Shown one piece after another: positions 29,701-37,737 of a stretch of 64,000 nucleotides of DNA (its first letter is position 1; the number at the start of each line of letters is the position of its first letter). The position numbers and the translations under genes were made by a program. This DNA is from Saprospiraceae bacterium (lineage in GTDB: Bacteria > Bacteroidota > Bacteroidia > Chitinophagales > Saprospiraceae), in the NCBI GenBank assembly GCA_016715465.1, contig JADKAA010000029.1:1-64000 (forward strand), given 5' to 3'. The notes under the pieces were generated by a model. That model saw nothing but the letters and a program-made list of their open reading frames with translations, had not been told where the DNA came from and ran no database searches.

Positions 29701-32065
29701 TTCATCCTGCTTGGCACCAAATTCTTCCATTAACCTGTTTAACTTGCTTACTGGCAATTATGACTTAAATGGCACATGGCAGGAGTCTGGCACCAATTAT
29801 TTTAACCTTTCTGACCCTTCCAATGTATTAGTGGGTCAGAATATTCCCAATGGCACCTATAATTTTCAGTACAGGGTAAATTCTTCGGCATGCGGGCCTG
29901 CCATTTCTTTTCCTTCCCTTACTTTTGCCACTGCACCAGAGGCAGGTAAAGACAGTGTGATTTCAGTATGTAAAGGCAGCAATGAGGTCTTAAATCTTTT
30001 TACCCTGCTGTCTGGCAATTCTACTTCATCCGGTAATTGGACTGCTTCTGTGCCTTTTTCAGACCCGGTCAATCTTATGGCCGGACAATTGCCAATCGGC
30101 AGCCATTCATTTTCATTTGAAGTGACAGCTGCGGCTGGGCAAAACCTAATGTGCAGAGATACGGCCTTATTCACCATAAATGTGGTTGCGGGTTTTACTG
30201 CAGGTCAGGATGTTTCATTAAACCTTTGCGGGGGTGAATCTGCTGATTTATCCAATTATTTGTCCGGGGAGTCCTCGGTGGGTATATTCACGGACAGGCA
30301 AAATACTGGGAAGCTCGCCGGGTCATTATTCAATACCACAGGACTTAATCCGGCTCCCTACAACTTTTACCATATCATCCCAGCCAGCGCAGGCTGTGCT
30401 GCGGATACAAGTGTCATTATCGTGACAGTAGCTGCCAGACCCAATGCAGGAAACGATATAAATAAAGCGTACTGCGAACTTAATAGCTTAAAGCTGGATA
30501 CCCTGGTGCAAACACAACCCGGTTCAACTTTTGTATTTTCCGGAGCAGGAGCAACATTGGTAAATAATCTGTTCACTCCTTCCATCGTAGGGTCCTATTC
30601 AGTATTTTACAAAGTGGGCAATGGGCAGGTATGTCCTGCCGATACAGCAACATTATTTCTAAACTTCCAGTCAAGGCCGCTCGCTTCACTTTCCAGTGGC
30701 CTTACCTGGTGCGATGGTGCCGACATCACCATCTCACTCCAGGGTGACCTTGGGGTAGAGTACTTTGTCATCCTGCAAAACCAGACACAATTCTCGGCAG
30801 GAAATTTAGGTAATTTCATTTGGAGTCAAAAGATCAAACTAGTCAACAATACGGCACTTTTGGTTGTTGGGCCTGGCCTGGTAACTGCAGGTAATAAATA
30901 CCATTTTACCCTGGTCAATATGGAAAGAAATGGATGTCAATATGTGCTAAACGCGGGGGAAGTTTCTGGGGCTTTTACCGTAAATACGACACCAATTACT
31001 TTGGTAAACAAGGACTTGTGCCGCGGTGACTCACTGATCATTGGAAATATCATTTTCGACGAATTTCATATTTCCGATACCCTCAAGTTTTCAACGCAGA
31101 CGAGTTGTGACTCGCTTGTTTCTGTTAAAATTTCACTATTGGAAAAATCTGCTTTTAATTACAGCTTCTCAAGTTGTGATCCGGGTTATTTTTACGAAGT
31201 ACAGGGTCAACGTTTTGACAAAAACAATCCACAAGGCTCCGTCCTCCTTGCCATGGCAAATGCCGCCGGGTGCGATAGTACGGTCAATGTAGCCCTTTCA
31301 TTTAATATACCAGTAACTGCAATGACCGCTGAAAATGCTCTCTGCCTGGAGGCTTCTGGAAATATTTCAATTTCTGCTTCTACACTGTCAACACCCGCTT
31401 CAATCTTAATCAACGGGGTAAACACATGGCAGGCTTCCAATTGGCCTTTCGATTTTACCATAGCGCCTGGTATCTATTCAGTGACCATCCGAGATCAATA
31501 CAATTGCGAGACTTCTCAAACCATTTCAGTAAATGTAGATCCGGCGCCCTATCTTGCTATAATTGAGTCTCCAGGTGCAGGAGGCGAAATCCAACTTACC
31601 ATTCAGTCTGATGTCAGTCTTCAAAATATACAATGGCATCCAGCCAATTTGGTGTCATGTAGCAATTGTGAGCGCACAACGGTACTGGGACCAGGCCTTT
31701 ATGCGGTTGGTTTTGAATACGCACCAGGGTGTCGGGATTCATTGGCTTATCAGGTAGTCTCAGCTGTGGTAAAGGAAATTTATTTTCCCAATGTCATCAG
31801 AGAAGGCATACCGGGAAATAATATCTTCTTTCCTGTAAAATCCGATAGCTATCAGGCTGATGCTTTGAGTATGTCGGTTTATGATCGTTGGGGCAACCGG
31901 GTGTTCCATCGCGAAAACTTTGAAATGGGAAAACCGGAATTTGGCTGGGACGGAACTTTTAATGGTAAAACTTTGAACCCGGGGGTTTATGTATTCACCC
32001 TTATTGCCAGGCAACCGGATGGGCAGACATCAAACTACACCGGAAGCATTACACTGGTCCGTTGA
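26762..32065 (+). CDS. Giant secreted protein with Cys-paired tandem repeats and a T9SS type B (CHU_C) C-terminal domain
   Basis: 1767 residues, no recognisable enzyme. A jelly-roll-like N-terminal region, PKD/Ig-like stretches, then five repeats of about 74 residues (28540-29668), further repeats with the start AGKDSVISVCKGSNE, and at the end a gliding-motility-associated C-terminal domain (IYFPNVI ... SVYDRWGNRVF ... GWDGTFNGKTLNPGVYVF), the type B signal for T9SS export. The ATG at 26762 is followed by SNLFAQ, a plausible signal-peptidase site, but the stretch before it is not hydrophobic enough for a normal signal; a small indel may hide the true start. Function likely structural or adhesive. 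Confidence 0.75.
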   Translation: MCMHRTLYIKIRWSLSNLFAQQTIADHLPGCLSNPVFDYEECDGTPGTFAVVGNQIVVNDVVGNACCGGSPGGNSNSSFTYEAIDISSFMNVSISFDYSAANTTYENNSPATPLTVCANMNPPDNSHDQIVFQYSLNGGPFVNSLYVRGTTEADFTGTWNAGPLNGNSLVIRVIAANKADEEIFYFENLIVRGFPKPLSAGPDVATCGTNPVALNGTGTGSWSGGSGVFSNPNNALTNYTPTPGELNSLVVVTFTGKPATLGCEATYPAPFDQANVVVNSGPMGAIIGGAELCQGECSTVDIDISGGAEPFTLNMSLQIGSFPPFNFPAAGFTYMDEFTICYTNSTFPIPQYNAGNQTLSLPASAAGFTASLTLISITDNSGCPGTVTSIPLVFEFFPQPEANPASLEACDEGGGMATFDLNQASPTILGPESGIVRFFSDISLTNEEFSPYFGPSGTLYAVIESTDGCLSDPVELDLIVKPPGDVGNVMLSCNNAPNCTICDNDGVPGEIVDISISLPGSGSYEVNIDYLMNSTTFNIVQTVVGPFATISVNISGNAIFTLSSVTKIGECPDITGLGPNITVQYLIAPDVLPSAAITSCDPIVLPPIQVINPGPTTGYFSSPNGMGTAYSPGDIITVSTILFMYSGTPACFDQEAISIEIGGLTTYDEPADTSLCGILILPQISGNNVSSQTAYYTGPNGGGSAFAVGDTISTSTLLFIYDANNPNCQTNQPQFQVSITPPPQIKLDSAVYACSSYALPAITGTNLNGNQAYYNNPQSMGMPDTVGFQVTKTAAFYLFAGLPGCSDNDTLIVNVFQPVQYDTLPSVSACNSYTLTNITGVNVGPNAAYYTGLNGEGTIYMPGDAITIPTTFYIYDTTIRCQVNQPFFSVTVAPGPQLDAISDTAVCSQYILPPLTGNFLSASVAYFTGNNGTGTMYLPGDIIFGSLDLYAFDQGINCATQQAFNVEVQAKPNAGMASALSSCLAPNSSINLFNLLTGNYDLNGTWQESGTNYFNLSDPSNVLVGQNIPNGTYNFQYRVNSSACGPAISFPSLTFATAPEAGKDSVISVCKGSNEVLNLFTLLSGNSTSSGNWTASVPFSDPVNLMAGQLPIGSHSFSFEVTAAAGQNLMCRDTALFTINVVAGFTAGQDVSLNLCGGESADLSNYLSGESSVGIFTDRQNTGKLAGSLFNTTGLNPAPYNFYHIIPASAGCAADTSVIIVTVAARPNAGNDINKAYCELNSLKLDTLVQTQPGSTFVFSGAGATLVNNLFTPSIVGSYSVFYKVGNGQVCPADTATLFLNFQSRPLASLSSGLTWCDGADITISLQGDLGVEYFVILQNQTQFSAGNLGNFIWSQKIKLVNNTALLVVGPGLVTAGNKYHFTLVNMERNGCQYVLNAGEVSGAFTVNTTPITLVNKDLCRGDSLIIGNIIFDEFHISDTLKFSTQTSCDSLVSVKISLLEKSAFNYSFSSCDPGYFYEVQGQRFDKNNPQGSVLLAMANAAGCDSTVNVALSFNIPVTAMTAENALCLEASGNISISASTLSTPASILINGVNTWQASNWPFDFTIAPGIYSVTIRDQYNCETSQTISVNVDPAPYLAIIESPGAGGEIQLTIQSDVSLQNIQWHPANLVSCSNCERTTVLGPGLYAVGFEYAPGCRDSLAYQVVSAVVKEIYFPNVIREGIPGNNIFFPVKSDSYQADALSMSVYDRWGNRVFHRENFEMGKPEFGWDGTFNGKTLNPGVYVFTLIARQPDGQTSNYTGSITLVR
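28540..29668 (+). repeat. Five tandem repeats of about 74 residues inside the giant protein
   Basis: Each unit has the order C-x-x-Y-x-LP-x-I-x-G, AYYTGPNG-like, a GD-x-I segment, LF(I/L)Y and a second Cys before a Q-x-F-x-V strand, suggesting an Ig-like fold closed by a Cys pair. The units differ at the DNA level, so they are not recent copies. Confidence 0.7.
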
Positions 32066-32185
32066 TTTCAACTTAAAATAGCCTACATCCCGAAAATAAA
32101 GCCATTTATCTGTCAAAGTTGATTTTAAGCCGATTTTTTTATAAAAATGCCTAAAACCATTTAATTTTACCAAAACGTCAATCGA

Positions 32186-32854
32186 ATGGATATGTTGAAA
32201 AAATTGAAATCCCTGTTTGTGGTAGATGAAGGCGGCAATCCCGATACACCACAGGACGAGATACAGAATCAATCTGCCAGGCCATCGGTGCCAGATCTGG
32301 AGAAAAGTTCACCTGTCCAGGAAACAGGAAAAGCACCTGATTCTAAGTTTATTGACATCTTAATGAAAGCCATTGAAGAAAATAACCTCGAAGGCTTTGA
32401 TTATCTTGAATTTAAAAGCAGCCTTCAATCCCTTGCCAAGATGAACATGGATGACATGACAAGGTATCAGTCAGCCCTGGTCATGGCCAAAACGTTAGGT
32501 GCTACGCCGGATAAGATCCTGCAAAGTGCCAATCATTATCTCTCCATCCTCAAAAATGAAAGCGATAAATTCCAGCAGGCTGTGGAAGCACAAAAAGTCA
32601 GACTTAATCAGGATCAGGAAGTTGGTCTAAAATCCCTGCAGACTTCCATCGCTCAAAAAGAAAAGCAAATAGAAATACTCACCCGCGAAATCGAATCAGA
32701 AAAACAAAAGTTAAGTAAAATGCAGGTGGATATTCAGGCTGGCGCGGCAAAGATATCGGATACATCATCCAGATTCAGCCAGGCATACACCCTCGTAAAA
32801 AAGCAAATCGCTGACGATATTCAGAATATCACATCTTATGCTCCAAAGGCTTAA
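32186..32854 (+). CDS. Coiled-coil protein, first gene of the PspA/ABC/OmpA unit
   Basis: 222 residues, not a family I can name. A short amphipathic start (MDMLKKLKSLFVV), an acidic linker (about 15-50), a small helical domain (about 50-120: FIDILMKAIEENNLEGFDY, MAKTLGATPDKILQSANHYL) and a long coiled coil (about 120-190) rich in Glu/Lys/Gln, ending in a hydrophobic YALVKKQI-like helix. No signal peptide, so probably cytosolic; the amphipathic head could touch the inner membrane. The next gene, 57 bases downstream, is a membrane-anchored coiled-coil protein. Partner of that protein is inferred only from position and similar build. Confidence 0.7.
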   Translation: MDMLKKLKSLFVVDEGGNPDTPQDEIQNQSARPSVPDLEKSSPVQETGKAPDSKFIDILMKAIEENNLEGFDYLEFKSSLQSLAKMNMDDMTRYQSALVMAKTLGATPDKILQSANHYLSILKNESDKFQQAVEAQKVRLNQDQEVGLKSLQTSIAQKEKQIEILTREIESEKQKLSKMQVDIQAGAAKISDTSSRFSQAYTLVKKQIADDIQNITSYAPKA

Positions 32855-32881
32855 TTTTAGGATATTGCCATTCTTTTTTCT

Positions 32882-32889
32882 TATTTTTG
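32882..32889 (+). promoter_or_regulatory. Bacteroidota -7 element TATTTTTG before the PspA-like gene
   Basis: Matches TAnnTTTG and lies 22 bases before the ATG at 32912. A TTG stands 14 bases further upstream, shorter than the usual spacing. A separate promoter for the downstream four genes is possible. Confidence 0.35.
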
Positions 32890-32911
32890 TAAAAGATATT
32901 TTAAAACTTAA

Positions 32912-33931
32912 ATGTCAGAGATAAAACCCAAATCTTTTTGGAATAAACCCGAGGGCGTAACAGGCATGGTGTTTGTGGCTGCAGCTGTGCTTGGACTCGT
33001 GTATATATCAACAACTATGGTCACTTCGATGTTGGCGCTCATGACATCCACAGCAGGTTTATTGGCAACTCTTATGATTTTGGGAACCGTAATCTTTTTA
33101 GCGTTAGATGGAAAGTCTAGGGCTCTCTTTTCCTATATGTTTAAATCAGCAATGAGATGGATTACCGGCTTATTCATCAAAATCGATCCGATTTCCATAC
33201 TTAAAGGATATGTCGATGAATTAAAGTCAAACCTTAAGTCTATGCGCAAACAGATTTACAAATTGCGGGGCCAAAAGCACAAGCTTAAGGAGATGATCCT
33301 TAATAATCAAAAAGAAATAGAAGACCATCTGACTCAGGCCAATCAGGCTAAAAAAAGTAATGAAGAAGCACAGATGATTCTTCGCAGCAGAAAGGCGGGC
33401 AGGTTACAACAATCCAACATCAAATTGGATGAATTGTATAAAAAAATGGAAGTACTCGACAGGGTACTGAATAAAATGTATCAGAATTCTGCCATCCTGG
33501 CCGAAGACATTGAGGATCAGGTTACCGTGAAAGAGACGGAAAGAAAAGCCATCCTGGCAGGGCATAGCGCCATGAAATCAGCAATGAGTGTAATAAGGGG
33601 TGACAACGATAAAAAAGCCATGTTCGATGCAGCGCTCGAAGCCATTGCGGATGATGTGGGCAATAAGGTCGGAGAAATGGAACAATTTATGAGCCTTTCA
33701 GAAAACTTTATGCAGAGCATCGACCTTCAAAATGGCATCTTTGAGGAAGAAGGATTAAAAATGTTGGAAAAATGGGAAAAAGAAGGCATCTCCATTTTAC
33801 TGGGTAATGACAAACAAAAAATCATTGACCAAACCAATATGCAGGAAGAAGTATTACACCTGGATAACCAACCCATCAGGGAACCTGAAAAACTGGGCAG
33901 GTCAAACCAATACGATATATTTTTCGAATAA
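32912..33931 (+). CDS. Membrane-anchored PspA/IM30-like coiled-coil protein
   Basis: 339 residues: two transmembrane helices (about 17-37 and 45-65), then a long helical region (about 93-300) beginning DPISILKGYVDELKSNLKSM. The alternation of helices, the basic/acidic heptads, and segments such as RKAGRLQQSNIKLDELYKKM and KVGEMEQFMSLSE resemble the PspA/IM30 (ESCRT-III-like) helical hairpin, which in PspA coats stressed inner membranes. PspA itself has only an amphipathic helix and no TM pair, so this would be an anchored relative. The match is by pattern and not by alignment. It is followed 23 bases later by the SBP-OmpA gene, with which it is probably co-transcribed. Confidence 0.65.
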   Translation: MSEIKPKSFWNKPEGVTGMVFVAAAVLGLVYISTTMVTSMLALMTSTAGLLATLMILGTVIFLALDGKSRALFSYMFKSAMRWITGLFIKIDPISILKGYVDELKSNLKSMRKQIYKLRGQKHKLKEMILNNQKEIEDHLTQANQAKKSNEEAQMILRSRKAGRLQQSNIKLDELYKKMEVLDRVLNKMYQNSAILAEDIEDQVTVKETERKAILAGHSAMKSAMSVIRGDNDKKAMFDAALEAIADDVGNKVGEMEQFMSLSENFMQSIDLQNGIFEEEGLKMLEKWEKEGISILLGNDKQKIIDQTNMQEEVLHLDNQPIREPEKLGRSNQYDIFFE

Positions 33932-33954
33932 CATGTGTTAAACTTTAAAAAATT

Positions 33955-35535
33955 ATGGCAACCAGACTCACCGGATTCTCAAAACTAATCATCACGCTGT
34001 TAATCCTGACAGCTATTTTTTTTGGGGTAAAATATTTTCTCGACAATACGGATACGGGAAAAAAGATCAAACAGGAATCTCAAAAAACAGCCCAGGATAA
34101 AAGTGAAAATGGCTCCACATCTTCAGATGGGGCAAACAGGGATCCCAATACCTTGCGGGTTCAGTTGGTTACCTGGGGAGGTTATGCGCCTGGTTTGTAT
34201 TTCAATGAAGGGGCTGCGGCAAACAGCAACAGCAGGTACTTTAAGGATTACGGATTTAAGGTTGACTTTAAACTCGAAAATGATCTGCTCAATGCGATGA
34301 ATGCCTGGATTGCTGGTGAATATGATGTGCTGGTGCAAACAGCAGATGCATTTCCGCTATACACAGCACCTAAAGATGTCAATCAATATGGGCCGAAGGC
34401 CTTTATGCAGGTTGACTGGTCCAGGGGCGGTGATGCCGTCATTGTCAAAAGAAATATAAATACAGCCAACGACCTTAAAGGCAAAAAGATAGCCGTTGCA
34501 GTGCCTTCTCCGGCGCAAACGTTACTCAATTCAACCCTTGAAGCGGCGGGCTTAAAATACAGTGATGTAGAGGTAATAAAGACCTCAGATAACCTCAAGG
34601 CCGCTGAAATGTTTCGCACCAAAGATGTAGATGCTGCTGTGGTTTGGAGTCCGGATGACGTGATTGCCACCAGGGATGTTCCGGTTTCAAAAATCCTCGT
34701 AACTACCCGTGAACAGTCGCATATCATTGCCGATATTTTCTTTGCCAAAGAAGAGTTGCTAAACTCCAAAAAAGAAATGATACAGGGCTTCTATGAAGGT
34801 TGGATGAAAGGGGTTGCAGAACTAAAGGTGCCGTCCAACCAGAGCAAAGCTGCCCGTTACCTGGCAGAACTCAATGGCATTCCTGTTGAAGATGCCAAAG
34901 GCATGATGCAGAATGTCTATTGGACAAATCATGGAGATAACCTCAATTTCTTTGGTTTGAATTCAGGGTATAAAGGCCAGAAGGGGCAGGATCTTTACGA
35001 AAAAATGGCCAAAAAATTTGTGGAGACCAAAGATGCAGAAACCATTGCCCCGGCTTGGAGGTCAGTAATCAATACCACCGCCATTCAGGCTGCCAATGAA
35101 ACTTTGACAGGCGGTTCTTTTGGCGCGGAAACGCCAAAAGTGTTCACAAAATCAAATGACGATAAAACGGTGGCTCCGATTTCATCCAAGCCTATATCTA
35201 TCAATTTTGAGAGTGGTCAGTTTAGGTTATCTGAAAACGCCAAAACCATCATTGACCTTCAGTTCGCAGAAGTAGCCAGGATTTTTGGTAACACCAAGGT
35301 GCGTATTGAAGGCAATACCGACATTGTAGGGTCTAAAGCTTCTAACCAGACGCTTTCTCAGAAAAGAGCACAATCCGTAGCAGATTATCTCAAAACTGAA
35401 TACGGCATGGATCCAAACAAATTTGTCATTGTTGGAAATGGTTCAGGTAAACCTGTGCCGGGTTGCGAAACCAATAGCTCCGCCGATTGTAAAGCCAAAA
35501 ACAGAAGAACAGAGTTTCAGCTAATACCGGACTAA
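33955..35535 (+). CDS. Membrane-anchored substrate-binding protein fused to an OmpA-like peptidoglycan-binding domain
   Basis: 526 residues. N-terminal transmembrane segment (about 9-28) without a lipobox, so probably stays in the inner membrane with the rest in the periplasm. Residues about 60-400 form a type 2 periplasmic-binding fold of the phosphate/nitrate/taurine ABC class (LRVQLVTWGGYAPG, NDLKGKKIAVAVPSPAQT, DVDAAVVWSP). Residues 413-526 are an OmpA C-terminal domain: EGNTD (Asp456), SQKRAQSVADYL, GNGSGKPVPG, and NRRTEF (Arg517/518), the residues that bind meso-diaminopimelate. Permease and ATPase follow directly. Such SBP-OmpA proteins are known in databases from my recall, but their substrate and role are not settled. 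The pairing anchors an importer to the cell wall. Confidence 0.8.
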   Translation: MATRLTGFSKLIITLLILTAIFFGVKYFLDNTDTGKKIKQESQKTAQDKSENGSTSSDGANRDPNTLRVQLVTWGGYAPGLYFNEGAAANSNSRYFKDYGFKVDFKLENDLLNAMNAWIAGEYDVLVQTADAFPLYTAPKDVNQYGPKAFMQVDWSRGGDAVIVKRNINTANDLKGKKIAVAVPSPAQTLLNSTLEAAGLKYSDVEVIKTSDNLKAAEMFRTKDVDAAVVWSPDDVIATRDVPVSKILVTTREQSHIIADIFFAKEELLNSKKEMIQGFYEGWMKGVAELKVPSNQSKAARYLAELNGIPVEDAKGMMQNVYWTNHGDNLNFFGLNSGYKGQKGQDLYEKMAKKFVETKDAETIAPAWRSVINTTAIQAANETLTGGSFGAETPKVFTKSNDDKTVAPISSKPISINFESGQFRLSENAKTIIDLQFAEVARIFGNTKVRIEGNTDIVGSKASNQTLSQKRAQSVADYLKTEYGMDPNKFVIVGNGSGKPVPGCETNSSADCKAKNRRTEFQLIPD

Positions 35536-35536
35536 G

Positions 35537-36592
35537 ATGAAATCATCGTGGTTGTTTGAGCTCAGGGGTGAAATAAAGTCCAGATATTTTATTTTGTTAT
35601 TGGTATCTGGCTTGCTGTTCATTCTATTGGTATGGCTTGTCCTTACAAGCGGTGAAACGCCACTCGTTCCTTCCGGCATCCTTCCACACCCATTAAAGGT
35701 GGTAATGGCTTACGCCGATTTATGGAATAACAATGAATTGCTGCGCAACATTACCACCTCTTATGCATTAAATTTGGGCGGGTATGTAAAAGCCTTGTTA
35801 TGGTCGTTGCCCCTGGGTTTTCTGGTGGGTCTTATTCCGTTATTCAGAGGTAGTTTTCAACATATAGTAAATGCGCTTAGGTACTTACCGCTTACAGCTG
35901 TTACCAGTCTCTTTATAGTATGGTTTGGTATTTATACCGAAATGAAAATGAATTTTTTGGCGTTCGGTATTTTTCTTTACCTGCTTCCCACCATCATTCA
36001 GAGAATAGACGAAGTGGAGGATGTTTACCTTACGACCGTTTATACCCTTGGTGCTTCAAAATGGCAAACTTTCAGGACGGTTTATTTTCCGGCGGTATTG
36101 GCCAAACTTTCGGATGACATAAGGGTGCTGACCGCCATCAGTTGGACATACATTATTGTCATTGAAAACATCGGGTCAGAAGGTGGTTTGGGTTTTTTAT
36201 TACACGGACCCTCAGCACGACAGGGCAGAGTGGACAAAATGTTCGCCTTACTAATTCTCATCATGATTATTGGGGTGGTCCAGGACAGGGTCTTTCTGTA
36301 TCTGGATAAAAAGTTTTTCCCTCATAAATACCAACTCAAGGACAAAAACAAGGCTGAACACAAACAAGCTACCCTGTTTCACCAGATTTTAGACTTTATC
36401 ATCATGGTCAGCGGTTATATTTTGCTTGGATTTTATCTATTCCTTGCATCCAATGAGGTGTTTGGTTTCATTGAAAACTTTTCCCCATTGTCCTATTTCT
36501 TTGGAGACAGGTTGTGGGTGATTCATTTCTTTTTCGTGATGGTTTTAGTTTTCCTGGGATACAATTTTTATAAAAAATTGACAAACAAATGA
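35537..36592 (+). CDS. ABC transporter permease, taurine/nitrate (SsuC) type with extra C-terminal membrane pair
   Basis: 351 residues. The BPD permease core shows the cytoplasmic EAA-loop region (YTLGASKWQTFRTVYFPAVLAKL) and about six membrane segments, with a start signal-anchor near residues 18-38. After about residue 290 comes an additional hydrophobic pair (ILDFIIMVSGYILLGFYLFL and HFFFVMVLVFLGYNFYKKL) joined by a periplasmic loop; ordinary SsuC-type permeases are about 250 residues and lack it. Start one base after the SBP-OmpA stop; its stop overlaps the ATPase start (ATGA). The three form one ABC importer unit. Substrate is unknown. Confidence 0.85.
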   Translation: MKSSWLFELRGEIKSRYFILLLVSGLLFILLVWLVLTSGETPLVPSGILPHPLKVVMAYADLWNNNELLRNITTSYALNLGGYVKALLWSLPLGFLVGLIPLFRGSFQHIVNALRYLPLTAVTSLFIVWFGIYTEMKMNFLAFGIFLYLLPTIIQRIDEVEDVYLTTVYTLGASKWQTFRTVYFPAVLAKLSDDIRVLTAISWTYIIVIENIGSEGGLGFLLHGPSARQGRVDKMFALLILIMIIGVVQDRVFLYLDKKFFPHKYQLKDKNKAEHKQATLFHQILDFIIMVSGYILLGFYLFLASNEVFGFIENFSPLSYFFGDRLWVIHFFFVMVLVFLGYNFYKKLTNK

Positions 36593-37395
36593 TCAAGTTT
36601 AACGACCGGCCGGATCAACATAACATCATTCAATTGTCTGGCATCGGACAAAGTTATGACGGGGGTCGTAACTGGATTATAAAAGGACTGGATTTTATAG
36701 TGGAAGACAAACCTGGACAGGGACAATTTGTCATTATTCTGGGTATGTCCGGCTGTGGAAAATCTACACTACTTAGATATATTGCCGGTCTGCAAAAGCC
36801 TACCGAAGGTCTTGTTTATGTCAATGAGAAACTGGTCGATGAAAAATCCAGAATCAGCATGGTCTTTCAGCAATATTCATCTCTTCCCTGGATGACCGTC
36901 CTCGAAAATGTGGCACTATCCTTACAATTTAAAGGGGTTGAAAAAAAAGAAAGAGAAGAAAAAGCCATGGAAATGATAAAGCTGGTGGGACTTGATGGCC
37001 ACCAGGATAAATACGCCATGTATCCGACTTTATCAGGCGGGCAACTTCAAAGGGTGGCCATAGCGAGAAGTCTGCTCGCAAACCCGACGATCCTGCTCAT
37101 GGATGAGCCTTTTGGGGCGCTTGACGTCAAAACAAGGATGCAAATGCAAGACCTGCTCACGCTACTTTGGGAGAAATTTCATTCAACCATCATTTTTGTC
37201 ACCCATGACCTAAGTGAGGCCGTTTACCTTGGGGATGACATCTACATTATGAAAAGTGCACCATCCCTGATTGCATCCCACATCAATGTGGATCTTCCAT
37301 TGAAAAGAAACAGAGACACCAAAAGAAATCCACATTATACAGAATTGGTGCATTTCGTGGAAGATGAAATGCTCAAGGTTTCTGATTTAAAATAG
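36589..37395 (+). CDS. ABC transporter ATP-binding protein, taurine/nitrate (SsuB) type
   Basis: 268 residues. Walker A GMSGCGKST (52-60), Q-loop FQQYSSLPWMTV, signature LSGGQLQRVAIARSL (148-162), Walker B ILLMDEP (168-174), D-loop GALD and H-loop His206 (VTHDLSEA). Drives the permease encoded just before it, with which its start overlaps by 4 bases. Likely cytosolic on the inner membrane. No regulatory C-terminal domain. Confidence 0.9.
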   Translation: MIKFNDRPDQHNIIQLSGIGQSYDGGRNWIIKGLDFIVEDKPGQGQFVIILGMSGCGKSTLLRYIAGLQKPTEGLVYVNEKLVDEKSRISMVFQQYSSLPWMTVLENVALSLQFKGVEKKEREEKAMEMIKLVGLDGHQDKYAMYPTLSGGQLQRVAIARSLLANPTILLMDEPFGALDVKTRMQMQDLLTLLWEKFHSTIIFVTHDLSEAVYLGDDIYIMKSAPSLIASHINVDLPLKRNRDTKRNPHYTELVHFVEDEMLKVSDLK

Positions 37396-37501
37396 TGGGA
37401 TATTACAATTTAAGTTGTTTAATACAACTTGATAGTTAGAATTTTATGTGGTGAAATGTAAAATTTGATACAAAAAATATACATCCATAAATAATTTGTA
37501 T

Positions 37502-37509
37502 TATATTTG
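37502..37509 (+). promoter_or_regulatory. -7 element TATATTTG before the candidate RNA
   Basis: Exact match to TAnnTTTG. No good -33 TTG at the usual distance was found. It would start a transcript near 37515. Confidence 0.35.
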
Positions 37510-37511
37510 CT

Positions 37512-37644
37512 TCGCTAGTGAAAATTGGCGGGAATTAGATCCTGCTAATAAGAAAAAGGCACCGTCCTGGTGTAGCACAATATATTTAAAACTTACAAGC
37601 ACCTAGATATTAGGAGGGACTGGATGAAAATCTAGTCCTTTTTT
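37512..37644 (+). ncRNA. Candidate structured small RNA
   Basis: About 130 bases of non-coding DNA with three hairpins in a row: 37528-37545 (GCGGGA/TCCTGC, 6 bp with one G-U, loop ATTAGA), 37560-37572 (CACC/GGTG), and the terminator stem at 37617-37638 with T6. In addition CCTGCTAAT (37541-37549) can pair, with one mismatch, with ATTAGGAGG (37608-37616), so alternative folds are possible. No family could be assigned; 6S-like RNA or a leader element are guesses. Length and own terminator favour a free RNA. Confidence 0.45.
37617..37644 (+). terminator. Rho-independent terminator of the candidate RNA
   Basis: GGACTGGAT paired with ATCTAGTCC (nine bp with one G-U), GAAA tetraloop at 37626-37629, T6 at 37639-37644. 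Confidence 0.8.
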
Positions 37645-37729
37645 CTTTATACCCTTCCTTTCCCTACTTTTAAGGTTTATGACAGTTATAATGCTTAATA
37701 ATTATGTATGTGTAAGATTATCAATGGAT

Positions 37730-37737
37730 TAAATTTG
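37730..37737 (+). promoter_or_regulatory. -7 element TAAATTTG upstream of the giant protein
   Basis: Exact TAnnTTTG match, 119 bases before the ATG at 37856. No -33 element recognised. Confidence 0.3.
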
